DNA of 15,674 nucleotides from contig JAGQQB010000030.1 of NCBI GenBank assembly GCA_020426425.1, positions 1 to 15,674 on the forward strand. Direction: 5' to 3'. The notes under the pieces were generated by a model that did no database searches, was not told where the DNA came from, and worked only from the letters and a program-made list of their open reading frames with translations. This DNA is from Planctomycetaceae bacterium. Its GTDB lineage: Bacteria > Planctomycetota > Planctomycetia > Planctomycetales > Planctomycetaceae. Shown piece by piece: positions 8,059-15,674 of this stretch (position 1 is the stretch's first letter; each line of letters opens with the position of its first letter). The translations under genes and the position numbers were made by a program.

Positions 8059-9735
8059 ATGAGTAAGCTCATTCTACTTCAGGATGGACAGGCGACGCCG
8101 TTTCCGCTCGCGGAGGGGGAATCGACGATTGGCCGCTTGCCGGACTGCACGATTCAATTGCCATCGAACATGGTGTCGCGGAAGCATGCGCGGGTGTTCT
8201 CGCAAGGATCGGCCTTTTACGTCGAGGATCTGGGGAGTGGGAACGGGACGTTCCTGAATGGCGAGAAGATCGATGGAGCGCATCCCCTAAAGCACAACGA
8301 TCGATTGAAGTTTGGACCGCTGCTGTTGCGGTTTGAGTCCGATGCACCAGCCCCTCAGATCGCCGTGGCAGCGGCGGAGACTTACGTCGGGGAGGAAGGA
8401 TCGTCGTTCCTGCAGGTGGACGAGAACGAAGACTCCTCCACCATCATGGGGGCGGTGGACCCCAGCGGTGGTTACGGCGTGCTTGATGTCCGGCCTCAGG
8501 AAAAGCTGAAGGCGGTTTTGAGCATCAGCCGTGCTCTGGCCGGAACACTGGAGATTGAAAAGCTGCTACCGAAGATTCTCGACACTCTGTTTGCTATGTT
8601 CCCGGCGGCGGATCGAGGCTGCATTCTGCTGAAGAATGAGCGGGGTGAAATCGTGCCTCGGGCGATGAAACATCGTCGTGAGGGATCGGATGAAACGGTC
8701 AAGCTCAGCCGCACGATCTTGAAGTCTGTGCTGGAACAAAAGCAGGCGGTGCTCTCGGCGGATGCGGCGAGTGATTCACGATTTGATGCGAGCGAATCGA
8801 TCTCGGCGTTGACGATTCGCTCGATGATGTGCGCTCCGATGCTCGATTTGCAGGGTGAGCCGATTGGTGTGATCAACATCGATACTCAGAATCCGGTCGC
8901 ACAATTTCGCAGCGATGATCTCGATATCATGCTGGCGATCGCCGGACAGGCGGCGCTGTCGTACGAAGGGGCCAAACTGCTGCAATCCTTCGTGGAGAAG
9001 CAGAAGCAGGACAGTGAAATGGGCATCGCCCGCAACGTGCAACAGGCGCTGTTGCCCGAGGCGATGCCCGTACTGGAAGGGTACGAGTTTTATGCCACCT
9101 ACGAAGCCGCTCAGGCAGTCGGGGGCGATTACTACGACGTGATCCCGCTGCCGGATGGCAAGATCTGTCTTGCCTTCGGAGATGTGGCGGGAAAGGGGGT
9201 CCCGGCTTCCCTGGTGATGTCCCGTATGTCGAGTGCGGTGCGGACACTGGTGGAACATGTGGACGATGCGGGCGAGTTGGTCGCCAAGATCAACGATCAC
9301 ATGTGCGCGAAAGCGGTCGAAGGTCGTTTTGTGACCTTCGTACTGACCATCCTCGACACGCGGAATCACCGCATGCAGGTGGTCAACGCTGGGCACATGG
9401 CACTCATGGTTCGTAAACCTGATGGAGGAATTGAGGAATTTGGTGAGGAGGCGATCGGTGTGCCGATTGGCGTCCTCGAAGGCTTCCCGTTTGAAGTCGT
9501 CGAACGGGACATTCACCCCGGCGAAACGTTTGTGATCTACACAGACGGGGTGAGCGAAGCCATGAATCCGCGGAGTGACTTGTACGGCATCGATCGGCTG
9601 AAAGACGTTGTCAGCCAGGGATCGCCACGCCCAGGGGAACTGGGACCGGCGATTCGGGCGGACGTGAAACGACATGCCGCCGGTCGTCCGCAAAACGACG
9701 ACATTACCCTGATGGTGTTTGGTCGACTGGCGTAA
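8059..9735 (+). CDS. FHA-GAF-SpoIIE (PP2C-type) serine/threonine phosphatase
   Basis: A 558-aa cytoplasmic regulator that combines phosphothreonine recognition, a small-molecule or redox sensor and an RsbU/SpoIIE-type phosphatase. Residues ~1-93 are an FHA domain with TIGR (23-26), SRKHARVF (40-47) and GNGTFLNG (61-68). An acidic linker (~94-145) follows, then a GAF domain (~150-308, ending in GEPIGVINIDTQNP). A short helix with the RNVQQALLPE signature of SpoIIE phosphatases (325-334) leads into the PP2C fold. The metal-binding aspartates are present: GGDYYD (D357, D360), GDVAGKG (D375), YTDG (D496) and QNDDIT (D547, D548), so it should be active. No membrane segment is seen. ATG 8059 is supported by AAGGGTGAGG ending 7 bases upstream. 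No anti-sigma factor or antagonist gene is adjacent; the charged protein 77 bp downstream is a speculative partner. Confidence 0.93.
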   Translation: MSKLILLQDGQATPFPLAEGESTIGRLPDCTIQLPSNMVSRKHARVFSQGSAFYVEDLGSGNGTFLNGEKIDGAHPLKHNDRLKFGPLLLRFESDAPAPQIAVAAAETYVGEEGSSFLQVDENEDSSTIMGAVDPSGGYGVLDVRPQEKLKAVLSISRALAGTLEIEKLLPKILDTLFAMFPAADRGCILLKNERGEIVPRAMKHRREGSDETVKLSRTILKSVLEQKQAVLSADAASDSRFDASESISALTIRSMMCAPMLDLQGEPIGVINIDTQNPVAQFRSDDLDIMLAIAGQAALSYEGAKLLQSFVEKQKQDSEMGIARNVQQALLPEAMPVLEGYEFYATYEAAQAVGGDYYDVIPLPDGKICLAFGDVAGKGVPASLVMSRMSSAVRTLVEHVDDAGELVAKINDHMCAKAVEGRFVTFVLTILDTRNHRMQVVNAGHMALMVRKPDGGIEEFGEEAIGVPIGVLEGFPFEVVERDIHPGETFVIYTDGVSEAMNPRSDLYGIDRLKDVVSQGSPRPGELGPAIRADVKRHAAGRPQNDDITLMVFGRLA

Positions 9736-9812
9736 TGTGATCAACCTGGAGCAGTGGCTCCCATCGCCCGTCACCAACACAAGTTCAAGCTAACGAAAAC
9801 AAGAGTACACAC

Positions 9813-11696
9813 ATGGCGAACAGGAACTCGGAACGGCCCCAGGACGGGGATCTGGAATCGATTGCCCACGATCTGCTGGGAGTCGATTTGAATGTGGATG
9901 CGGAGTTGGATGAACCGCTGGAACTGGATGATCTCGGACTCGACGCGCTCGGTTTTGGTGCCGCTTCCGAAAGTGCAGAAGAGACGGAAGCAAGCGAGTC
10001 GGAAGTCTCCCCCATCGCGGGCAGCATCGGAGGAGACCAAGCGAGCCGGCAGGAGTCGGCTGAGCCGCCGCGCCGACGTCGCCCATCGCATGTCACCGCG
10101 AAGGGGGAAGATGACGACGATGATGGCTTTGGAGCTGGTCTGCTCGATGCCTTCGATGACGAAGACGACGACGAAGAGGATGGGGACTTCGCCGCCGATG
10201 TCGCTCCCGAGACGGTGAGTGCTGCGGCAAGCGCGCCAACTGCGGACTCGTTCGAGCTTGACGACGAGGATGGGGACGAAGCGGACGAGGACGAGATCGA
10301 AGACGACGTGGACGAAGACGCCGCCGCCTTGGCCGAGGCGAAACTGCAGGAGGCTCAGGGGGACGAGTTCTGGGACGCCTTGGAAGGGTGGGACTGGGAT
10401 GCGGATCGACCTGCGGCCAAGAGTGGAGCACAACGCGAGGAGCGAACTCGGTCGCGGAAAGGAAGGTCGGATCGTGACGAGGCTCGCGCAGGATCCAAGC
10501 GTCGTGGTCGCGGCTCGTCGAGTCGCGACGATGAGGGTAAACGCGGTGCGTCTCGTAAGACCACGGAACAGGCCGAAGAACGACGCCCGGAAGGCAAGTC
10601 GGACGAAGAACGCAGAGAACGGCCAGCACGCAAGGAGCGAACTGAACGTCCAGCTGTGGAAGATCGTGAAGAACGTCCGTCACGGGAGGACCGCAAAGGA
10701 CGTTCGTCGCGGGAGGACAGGGGATCGCGGTCGGCGAAGGCAGAGCGTCCATCCCGGTCGTCAACAGAAGAGCGACCAGCGAAGGCGGAGAAAGTGCGGT
10801 CCTCCACTCAGGACTCTGGAGATGAGGATGATGCACCGAGTGGTGAAGAGCGGTCCAAGCGCCGCCGCCGTCGCCGTCGAGGTGGCCGTCGGGATCGAGA
10901 GGACGTCGTCGCCGCTGAAGAGCAGACATCGCGTAAGGATCGTCTGTCCCAGTCGGAAGTCGTGGACGAGTTCGACGATGACGAGGATTCCTTTGGCGGC
11001 GGGCTGCTCGGCGAAGTGGCACGTGATGCGGATAAGTCGCGTGGAGAGTCGCCACAGGCCGAAGATCGTGATGCAGAAAGCGAAGATCGCCCACGTCGTC
11101 GTCGCCGTCGCCGCGGACGTCGTCGCTCAAAGGAGCAGGACGCCGCACCAGTGGATGATGTGGTTGCCGATCAGGACGACGACGACGATGAGGACGAGTT
11201 CGATGACGAGCCGAGTGTGAGCAATGAGGGTGATCAGGACGATGACGGCTTCGGCGCCGGCATCGATGTTGACGATCGGCCCAAGCGTTCGCGTCGTCGC
11301 CGCTCTAGCTCACGCAAGCCGAACAAGGAGTCCACATCGTCAGCAGCGGCGGAAGAGCCGCGCACCCGACGTGGTCCGTCGAAACCAGCGGCGGCCCGAG
11401 TCGAGTCCGATGAGGCGGATGAGGCCAAGCCTGCCAAACGTAAACTGAGTGTCCCCACTTGGGCAGATGCCATTGGCATGCTCGCCAAGAAGCAGCCCAA
11501 GGGATCGTCCTCACGCGGATCGCGAAGTGAGTCGTCGCGTGGTGAAGGATCGCGTTCCAGTGATTCCCGAGCAGCGGACGCGCGCTCCAGTGACGCGCGG
11601 GGATCGAAGTCTGGATCGGAAGGCGAAGGGGACGAAGATCGACCACGTCGTGGTGGTCGTCGCCGTCGCGGTAGTCGTCGCAAGAGCGAGGACTAG
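9813..11696 (+). CDS. Block-charged, intrinsically disordered protein with repeated FGAG-type motifs
   Basis: A 627-aa protein of unknown function from ATG 9813. Nearly all of it is low complexity: Asp/Glu blocks (~99-124, 148-172, 386-392, 452-466) alternate with Arg/Lys blocks (~348-361, 426-440, 489-502, 609-624) and Ser/Arg/Glu repeats (~206-330) such as SREDR. A short motif recurs: GFGAA (47-51), GFGAGL (105-110), SFGGGL (393-398) and GFGAGI (479-484), the last three directly after acidic runs. Less repetitive segments are the N-terminal helix DLESIAHDLLGVDLN, the aromatic EFWDALEGWDWD (185-196) and SVPTWADAIGMLAKK (546-560). There is no signal peptide or membrane segment. Arginine tracts suggest nucleic-acid binding, and the layout recalls RNase E-type scaffold tails; both are inference. 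The trinucleotide-like GAC/GAT and CGT/CGC runs open long false frames, but the forward frame here is the only one with a coherent design and a stop before the next spacer. Confidence 0.85.
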   Translation: MANRNSERPQDGDLESIAHDLLGVDLNVDAELDEPLELDDLGLDALGFGAASESAEETEASESEVSPIAGSIGGDQASRQESAEPPRRRRPSHVTAKGEDDDDDGFGAGLLDAFDDEDDDEEDGDFAADVAPETVSAAASAPTADSFELDDEDGDEADEDEIEDDVDEDAAALAEAKLQEAQGDEFWDALEGWDWDADRPAAKSGAQREERTRSRKGRSDRDEARAGSKRRGRGSSSRDDEGKRGASRKTTEQAEERRPEGKSDEERRERPARKERTERPAVEDREERPSREDRKGRSSREDRGSRSAKAERPSRSSTEERPAKAEKVRSSTQDSGDEDDAPSGEERSKRRRRRRRGGRRDREDVVAAEEQTSRKDRLSQSEVVDEFDDDEDSFGGGLLGEVARDADKSRGESPQAEDRDAESEDRPRRRRRRRGRRRSKEQDAAPVDDVVADQDDDDDEDEFDDEPSVSNEGDQDDDGFGAGIDVDDRPKRSRRRRSSSRKPNKESTSSAAAEEPRTRRGPSKPAAARVESDEADEAKPAKRKLSVPTWADAIGMLAKKQPKGSSSRGSRSESSRGEGSRSSDSRAADARSSDARGSKSGSEGEGDEDRPRRGGRRRRGSRRKSED

Positions 11697-11712
11697 TTGC
11701 AGCGGTTCGCGG

Positions 11713-11754
11713 TTGACTCTTGGCGAGCGGGGGACGTCAGTCCCCCCTGGTCAA
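11713..11754. repeat. Nested GC-rich hairpin, possible intergenic repeat or terminator
   Basis: The core GGGGGAC-GTCA-GTCCCCC (11729-11746) is a perfect 7-bp stem with a 4-base loop. Outside it, TTGAC (11713-11717) pairs with GTCAA (11750-11754). It starts 17 bases after the stop of the charged-protein gene. No T run follows on either strand, so it is at best an atypical terminator. From general memory, similar GGGGAC...GTCCCC hairpins recur between planctomycete genes, but only one copy is seen here. Confidence 0.5.
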
Positions 11755-11895
11755 GGGTTGTGAGGTGCAAGAGTTGCGGGGTGAGAGTTCACGGGCTTGG
11801 AACGGAACGCTCATGGCGAATGGCCTGTTGCCTCCGCAGTTCCGCAAAACCGATGCTGGCTGCTCACGGAGGATGCAAGTCGTCCGGTGATGACG

Positions 11896-11901
11896 TACAC
11901 T
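11896..11901 (+). promoter_or_regulatory. Possible -10 box (TACACT) for the zinc-ribbon gene
   Basis: TACACT, identical to the element before the channel gene, lies 92 bases upstream of ATG 11988. The sequence at the -35 distance (ATGCAA, 11873-11878) matches the consensus poorly. Low confidence without transcript mapping. Confidence 0.22.
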
Positions 11902-11987
11902 TGAGTTGGCAAAGGATCGATTCGTCGAACCGTGCGAGCGCTTAGGACGCGTTCGTGGCGGTCCTGCAGCAGGGAGCGATTGGACAG

Positions 11988-14072
11988 ATGTCTGTTGTTG
12001 CGAGTATGCAGTGCCCGCACTGCGGTAAGTCGCTCAAGATCAAGAACCAAGCATTGATCGGGAAGTCGGTCAAATGCCCCGGTTGCACGAAGGTGATTGT
12101 CGTCAAGCTGCCACCGCCTCCCGAAGAAGAGGAGGTCGAACTGCAATTGGCAACAGATGATCCTCCCGTGGGAACGTCACCGCGCATCGTGTCGGATGTT
12201 CCGCTCGGTATCCCCACGTCCACGCCGAAATCGCCTGTTGGAGCAACGGCGAACGACTCATTGCCGTTGCCGTTTCCCAATCCAGCCGCGCCGGTGGTCA
12301 GCAGTGCTCCGCATGTTGCCGATCCCTTGCCGCTGCCGGAACTGGAGGGGCCGGCAGTAGCATCTCCGTCGTCGGCAGCGCCGGTCGGGTTGGATGTCTC
12401 TGGTGTGCCGACCAATGCGTCGTCGGCCGGGACGCTCAATCGACTGAAGAAGATGAAGCGTCGTCGCGCCATGGGGCAGACGATCATGTTGGGCGTGCTC
12501 GGATTGCTTTGCGTTGGCTTGCTGGGCGGCATTGTCTTCATGGTGACGCAGTCAGGCTCCCCTGCGGGGGATGATGTGGTCGCCACGTCAATGCAGCCGG
12601 GAACGGGCGGCGAGTCGCCGGTGGAACCGATCGACCCCAACGGTCCGTATACCGCGCGGCAACTGGAAACGAGTAGCGAACTGCTGGCGGAATTCAAACC
12701 GACGTCAGGTGAACCGCTGCAAATGTACATGATGCCGGGCGGCGTCAACTTCTTCATGCACCTGCGGCCAGCTCAACTGTGGTCGGAGGAATACGACTAC
12801 CAGTTGCTGCGCGCGGCTCTGACAGAAGACGTGACCAAGTGGATTGAAACGACCATTCAAGAGATCACTCATCACTCGCCAACGCAGATCGAGGAGATGC
12901 GGATTGGATTCCTGTTCGGGGCGCGAGGGATCAAGCCGGATATGGCGGTGGCGTTTCGCTTGAAGGAACCGGGCAAGACATCGCAATTGATGGACATGTT
13001 CCCCGGCAGCATGTTGTACGAAATGCCCCCTCCGCTCATTAAGACAGATGGCAAACGGGCCGTGTTGATTCATGAAGATGCTCAGACGATCGTCAGTTGG
13101 CCCGAGTATCTGGCGGCGGGCGACGAACTGGAGCAGTCGCTCAAAGTGCCCAGCTACGACATCACGGCGGACATGCAGCGATTGCTGGAACTGACCGACG
13201 ACGAGCGACTGTTCACGATGGTTGGTTCAGTGAACGATCTGCGAATTCATGGCAAGCTGCTGTTTCCGGAAGGATTGCATTTGGCGAGTGAGCAATTTGT
13301 GAAGTGGCTGGGCGAGGATGTCGAAGCGTTCTCGTGGTCGCTGCAGCCGTTGCCGTATCTGCATTCGGAACTCTCGTTGCGTCCTGTGTCCACAAGCAAT
13401 GCGCTGCGTGTGCGGGATCGATTGGAAACGCAACTCGAACAACTGCCCGAGCAGATGTGGCACGATGTTGCGATCCGCATGCATCCTAGCGAGATGCGGG
13501 TGCGGAATTTCGTTGGTCGCTTGCCGTCGATGCTGGAAGCGTTCCGGCAGTCGACTGTGGTGCAGAATGGCCCGCAGCATGTGACGGCGACGACGGTCCT
13601 GCCAGCCAAGGCGGTTCCAAACATGGCGCTCGCGGCATTGTTCACAGTGGCGGAAGCGGCACGGACCGATTTCAGCACGCCAGCGGTCGTGGTCGCCACG
13701 AATACTCAGCCCGATCCGAAGCTGCCGGGCACGATCGTTGAGCGGATCAAACAGTTGCAGGTCGATGCCGAATTCGAACGCGTGCCGATCGAGCAGGCGA
13801 TCACGTACATCTGCAGCGAAGTCAAAGTGGAATCATTTGTTGATGGCGATGCGCTGAAAGACGCGGGTTGGACCAAGAACATGCCGCAGACGTTCAATCT
13901 TGGCAAGGTTTCGGGGGAACTGGCGCTGGCGCAGATCATCAACAAGTATCAGGAACGAACCTCGCAGATGGTGGTGAGCATTGATGAGGCGAAGAAAGTC
14001 CTCCGCGTGACGACGAAGAAATTCGCGGAACGCGATGGACTGCCGATTTACGAGTTTCCCAAGACGGAGTAA
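11988..14072 (+). CDS. Zinc-ribbon, single-pass membrane protein with STN-like C-terminal domain
   Basis: A 694-aa protein of unknown function. A zinc-ribbon-like start has two CxxC knuckles (C9-C12 in CPHC, C30-C33 in CPGC). A Pro/Ala/Ser-rich linker (~40-150) and a basic patch (KKMKRRR) precede one membrane helix (~163-186, GQTIMLGVLGLLCVGLLGGIVFMV). The positive-inside rule puts the zinc ribbon in the cytoplasm and the C-terminal ~500 residues outside. That part begins with a domain that may be DUF3352-like, and ends (~585-681) in EFERVPIEQAITYICSEV...DGDALKDAGW...SGELALAQIINKY, which resembles the short N-terminal (STN) domain of secretins and planctomycete relatives. ATG 11988 is chosen because GGGAG lies at 11972-11976 and the next element is conserved; an upstream GTG at 11955 in frame is less likely. 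The next gene follows after 60 bp, so the two probably form an operon. Confidence 0.82.
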   Translation: MSVVASMQCPHCGKSLKIKNQALIGKSVKCPGCTKVIVVKLPPPPEEEEVELQLATDDPPVGTSPRIVSDVPLGIPTSTPKSPVGATANDSLPLPFPNPAAPVVSSAPHVADPLPLPELEGPAVASPSSAAPVGLDVSGVPTNASSAGTLNRLKKMKRRRAMGQTIMLGVLGLLCVGLLGGIVFMVTQSGSPAGDDVVATSMQPGTGGESPVEPIDPNGPYTARQLETSSELLAEFKPTSGEPLQMYMMPGGVNFFMHLRPAQLWSEEYDYQLLRAALTEDVTKWIETTIQEITHHSPTQIEEMRIGFLFGARGIKPDMAVAFRLKEPGKTSQLMDMFPGSMLYEMPPPLIKTDGKRAVLIHEDAQTIVSWPEYLAAGDELEQSLKVPSYDITADMQRLLELTDDERLFTMVGSVNDLRIHGKLLFPEGLHLASEQFVKWLGEDVEAFSWSLQPLPYLHSELSLRPVSTSNALRVRDRLETQLEQLPEQMWHDVAIRMHPSEMRVRNFVGRLPSMLEAFRQSTVVQNGPQHVTATTVLPAKAVPNMALAALFTVAEAARTDFSTPAVVVATNTQPDPKLPGTIVERIKQLQVDAEFERVPIEQAITYICSEVKVESFVDGDALKDAGWTKNMPQTFNLGKVSGELALAQIINKYQERTSQMVVSIDEAKKVLRVTTKKFAERDGLPIYEFPKTE

Positions 14073-14089
14073 GCACAGCCGGTCTGTGC
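14073..14089. other. Short intercistronic hairpin
   Basis: GCACAG (14073-14078) and CTGTGC (14084-14089) form a 6-bp stem with a 5-base loop immediately after the zinc-ribbon gene stop. There is no T tract, so full termination is unlikely. It could stabilise the upstream message or tune expression of the next gene. Confidence 0.35.
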
Positions 14090-14132
14090 GGGCACATGTC
14101 GCAACACCAAGGTTTCGAGAAAGGGAGTTGAG

Positions 14133-15674
14133 ATGAACAGGTCGAAATGGCTGATTGTTCTGGGACTGTTGGGGACGGCGATCGCGGTGGGACAGGTCCC
14201 GCTGAATCGGACCAACACCAATCCCGCCGGTCTGTTGCCGGAGAATGCGGTCCTGTTCGTGCAGATGGATGGTTCGCTTGAGCATCAGGCGGCGTTCGAA
14301 CAGACGGCGTGCTATGAAGCTCTGTATGAGAGCGGATTGATGGGGGTGTTCGAGAGGCTGATGGAGCAGCTTTCGGGCGCGGCTCCGCCGCAGGCACAGC
14401 AGGTCCAAGTGGCGCTGCAGGTCATCAAAGAACGCGGGCTTTCGCTCGCGGTCGCGGTGGAACCTCCCAATCAAGGTCCACCGCAGCCGTGGGGCGTGAT
14501 CGTGCTGCACCGTGGCGCGGAATTGAAGAAGCATCTCGACGAACTCGCGAAACGAGCGCCGGGTGAATACAAGTTCGAGTCGGCGGAGTACCGCGATCGA
14601 CAGATCACACATGGAGTGATTCCTGATTCGCCGGCTCAGGTTGGCTGGTGGGCGGAGCAGGGGCATCTGCTGGTCGCGGTGGGGATCAACGCGATCGATC
14701 CGGCGCTCGATGTCGCGGACAAGCAGCGCGGCAACATCATGTCTAGTGGGAACTTCGCCAAGTATGTGGCGGCGGAAACTGAGTTTGAGGTCACGCAGCG
14801 GGGCTGGCTGGATCTGGTGCCGCTCAGGGAGATGTTCGGTGGCATGCCCGCGCCAGTGCCTGCAGCACGACGCGGCGAGGAAGTCACCGTGCTGGATGTG
14901 CTCAAGACACTGGGGCTCGACAACCTGAACACGATCGCCATGCGGACCGGTTACAAGGGACGCAGCCTGTGGTCGGAGCAGTATCTTGACGCGCCGGGTG
15001 AGAAGAAGGGGTTGCTCGCGCTCTGCGAACAGGAACCGATTTCGTTCGACCAGCTGCCACCGATGCCTGCCAGTCAGAGCGGCTTTGTCGCCAGTAGTTT
15101 CAATTGGTCGAAGGCCTACGATGCGCTGCTGCAGGTGGCGCTCGAAGGGAGCGAATACGGGCCACGCGATGGCCGCGATGATGTGGTCAACGGTCTGCAG
15201 GAAGTCACCCGGGAACTGGGCATCGATCTGAAGGACGACCTGTTCGACGCGCTGGGGCACATTCACTGCTTCTATGCTGATGGAATGCAGGGGAGCCTGG
15301 GGCTGAGTTCCGCAGCCGCTGTGAGTGTGAAGGACGAAGCGGCACTGCGGCAGTCGCTCGGCACGGTGCTGGGGCGCATTGAGGACAAGTCGCGGGGGCA
15401 GGTCGTGCTCGGTTCCGTCGAGCGAAATGGGCGCTCGTTTCTGACGGTCAACATCCCGAAGTTCCCGGTCTTCCAGCCGACGATTAGTGTGAACGATGGC
15501 TGGCTGGTGGTCGGTTTGAATTCGCAGGCGGTCGAGTCGTTCTACCTGCGGCTCGATGAGCGGCTGCCACGCTGGCAACCAGGGCCAGCCTATCAACAGG
15601 CGCTGGCGGAACTGCCGCAGAACTTCACCGGATTGACCGCGATGGATCCCAGCGACAGTTATCGGATGGTGATC
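14133..15674 (+). CDS. Exported protein, DUF3352-like, planctomycete type (3' end outside window)
   Basis: The frame from ATG 14133 stays open for 514 codons to the right edge, so the gene is real but truncated by the window. A good ribosome site, AAGGGAG (14121-14127), lies 5 bases upstream. The product begins with a signal peptide or anchor (MNRSKWLIVLGLLGTAIAVG) and then LLPENAVLFVQMDG (34-47), a pattern typical of DUF3352-type proteins, which are mostly uncharacterised and often exported. Later segments (GWLDLVPLREMFGG; DDLFDALGHIHCFYADG near 370-382; GWLVVGLNSQAVESFY) fit repeated alpha/beta units. No catalytic motif is seen. The position, 60 bp after the zinc-ribbon membrane protein and on the same strand, suggests a shared operon and a joint role at the envelope. 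A 587-codon open frame on the opposite strand is a shadow. DUF3352 assignment is by pattern and is moderate. Confidence 0.85.
   Translation, partial: MNRSKWLIVLGLLGTAIAVGQVPLNRTNTNPAGLLPENAVLFVQMDGSLEHQAAFEQTACYEALYESGLMGVFERLMEQLSGAAPPQAQQVQVALQVIKERGLSLAVAVEPPNQGPPQPWGVIVLHRGAELKKHLDELAKRAPGEYKFESAEYRDRQITHGVIPDSPAQVGWWAEQGHLLVAVGINAIDPALDVADKQRGNIMSSGNFAKYVAAETEFEVTQRGWLDLVPLREMFGGMPAPVPAARRGEEVTVLDVLKTLGLDNLNTIAMRTGYKGRSLWSEQYLDAPGEKKGLLALCEQEPISFDQLPPMPASQSGFVASSFNWSKAYDALLQVALEGSEYGPRDGRDDVVNGLQEVTRELGIDLKDDLFDALGHIHCFYADGMQGSLGLSSAAAVSVKDEAALRQSLGTVLGRIEDKSRGQVVLGSVERNGRSFLTVNIPKFPVFQPTISVNDGWLVVGLNSQAVESFYLRLDERLPRWQPGPAYQQALAELPQNFTGLTAMDPSDSYRMVI

Larger units (their letters stand above)
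11697..11987. other. Intergenic region with a GC-rich hairpin and a weak promoter
   Basis: Spacer of 291 bp between the charged-protein gene and the zinc-ribbon gene. It holds a strong hairpin just after the upstream stop (11713-11754) and a possible -10 box at 11896. I find no coding sequence in the rest. Confidence 0.6.

Noticed and set aside
8776..9780. 334-codon open frame on the minus strand
   Set aside because: Antisense to the SpoIIE phosphatase domain, whose motifs are clear on the plus strand.
9806..9811. TACACA just before the charged-protein ATG as a promoter
   Set aside because: It lies one base before the start codon, so transcription would begin inside the gene.
10093..11220. 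Long overlapping frames on both strands inside the charged-protein gene
   Set aside because: Simple GAC/GAT and CGT/CGC runs lack stop codons in several frames. The products are monotonous Arg/Pro/His or Thr/Arg sequences without structure.
11942..12757. 271-codon Ser/Gly/Pro-rich frame on the minus strand
   Set aside because: Antisense to the zinc ribbon, linker and membrane helix of the plus-strand gene; the low-complexity product mirrors the linker composition.
13833..15596. 587-codon open frame on the minus strand
   Set aside because: It is antisense to the end of the zinc-ribbon gene and to the exported-protein gene. Its product is rich in His, Arg, Gln and Leu with no domain, as expected of a shadow frame in GC-rich DNA. 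The plus-strand frame has a ribosome site, a signal peptide and family-like motifs.

Overview
The window reads as gene-dense chromosome from a planctomycete, probably order Planctomycetales. This is an inference from protein content. The supporting signs are a very large MscK-type channel with a signal peptide, a PQQ-type beta-propeller protein, an FHA-GAF-SpoIIE phosphatase, a CxxC zinc-ribbon protein with one membrane segment, a highly charged low-complexity protein, GC-rich codon use and mostly weak Shine-Dalgarno sites. I see no mobile element, CRISPR array, tRNA or rRNA.

Layout: (1) 3-1610 (+) is the C-terminal part of a beta-propeller protein whose start lies outside the window. (2) 1710-5273 (+) is a MscS-superfamily mechanosensitive channel of the MscK/KefA type, probably starting at a TTG. 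(3) 5248-5802 (-) is kptA, an RNA 2'-phosphotransferase that overlaps the channel gene tail to tail by 26 bp. (4) 5942-6211 (-) is rpsT (ribosomal protein S20), followed by a textbook intrinsic terminator that separates it from kptA. (5) 6212-6745 is a divergent, apparently non-coding spacer. (6) 6746-8026 (+) is a uronate (glucuronate) isomerase-family protein. (7) 8059-9735 (+) is an FHA-GAF-PP2C phosphatase. (8) 9813-11696 (+) is a 627-residue disordered protein of alternating acidic and arginine-rich blocks. (9) 11988-14072 (+) is a zinc-ribbon/transmembrane protein with a secretin-STN-like C-terminus. (10) 14133 to the right edge (+) is an exported protein that resembles DUF3352-type planctomycete proteins; it has no stop within the window.

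The isomerase, phosphatase and charged protein follow each other on one strand with gaps of 32 and 77 bp and no terminator, so they may be co-transcribed. After a 291-bp gap holding a strong GC-rich hairpin, the last two genes form a second likely operon with a 60-bp gap. Genes 3 and 4 are RNA/translation functions on the opposite strand. The least explained parts are the block-charged protein, which carries four copies of a short FGAG-type motif beside a phosphatase that has a phosphothreonine-binding domain, and the two-gene membrane/exported module at the right end. Function for both is inference only.
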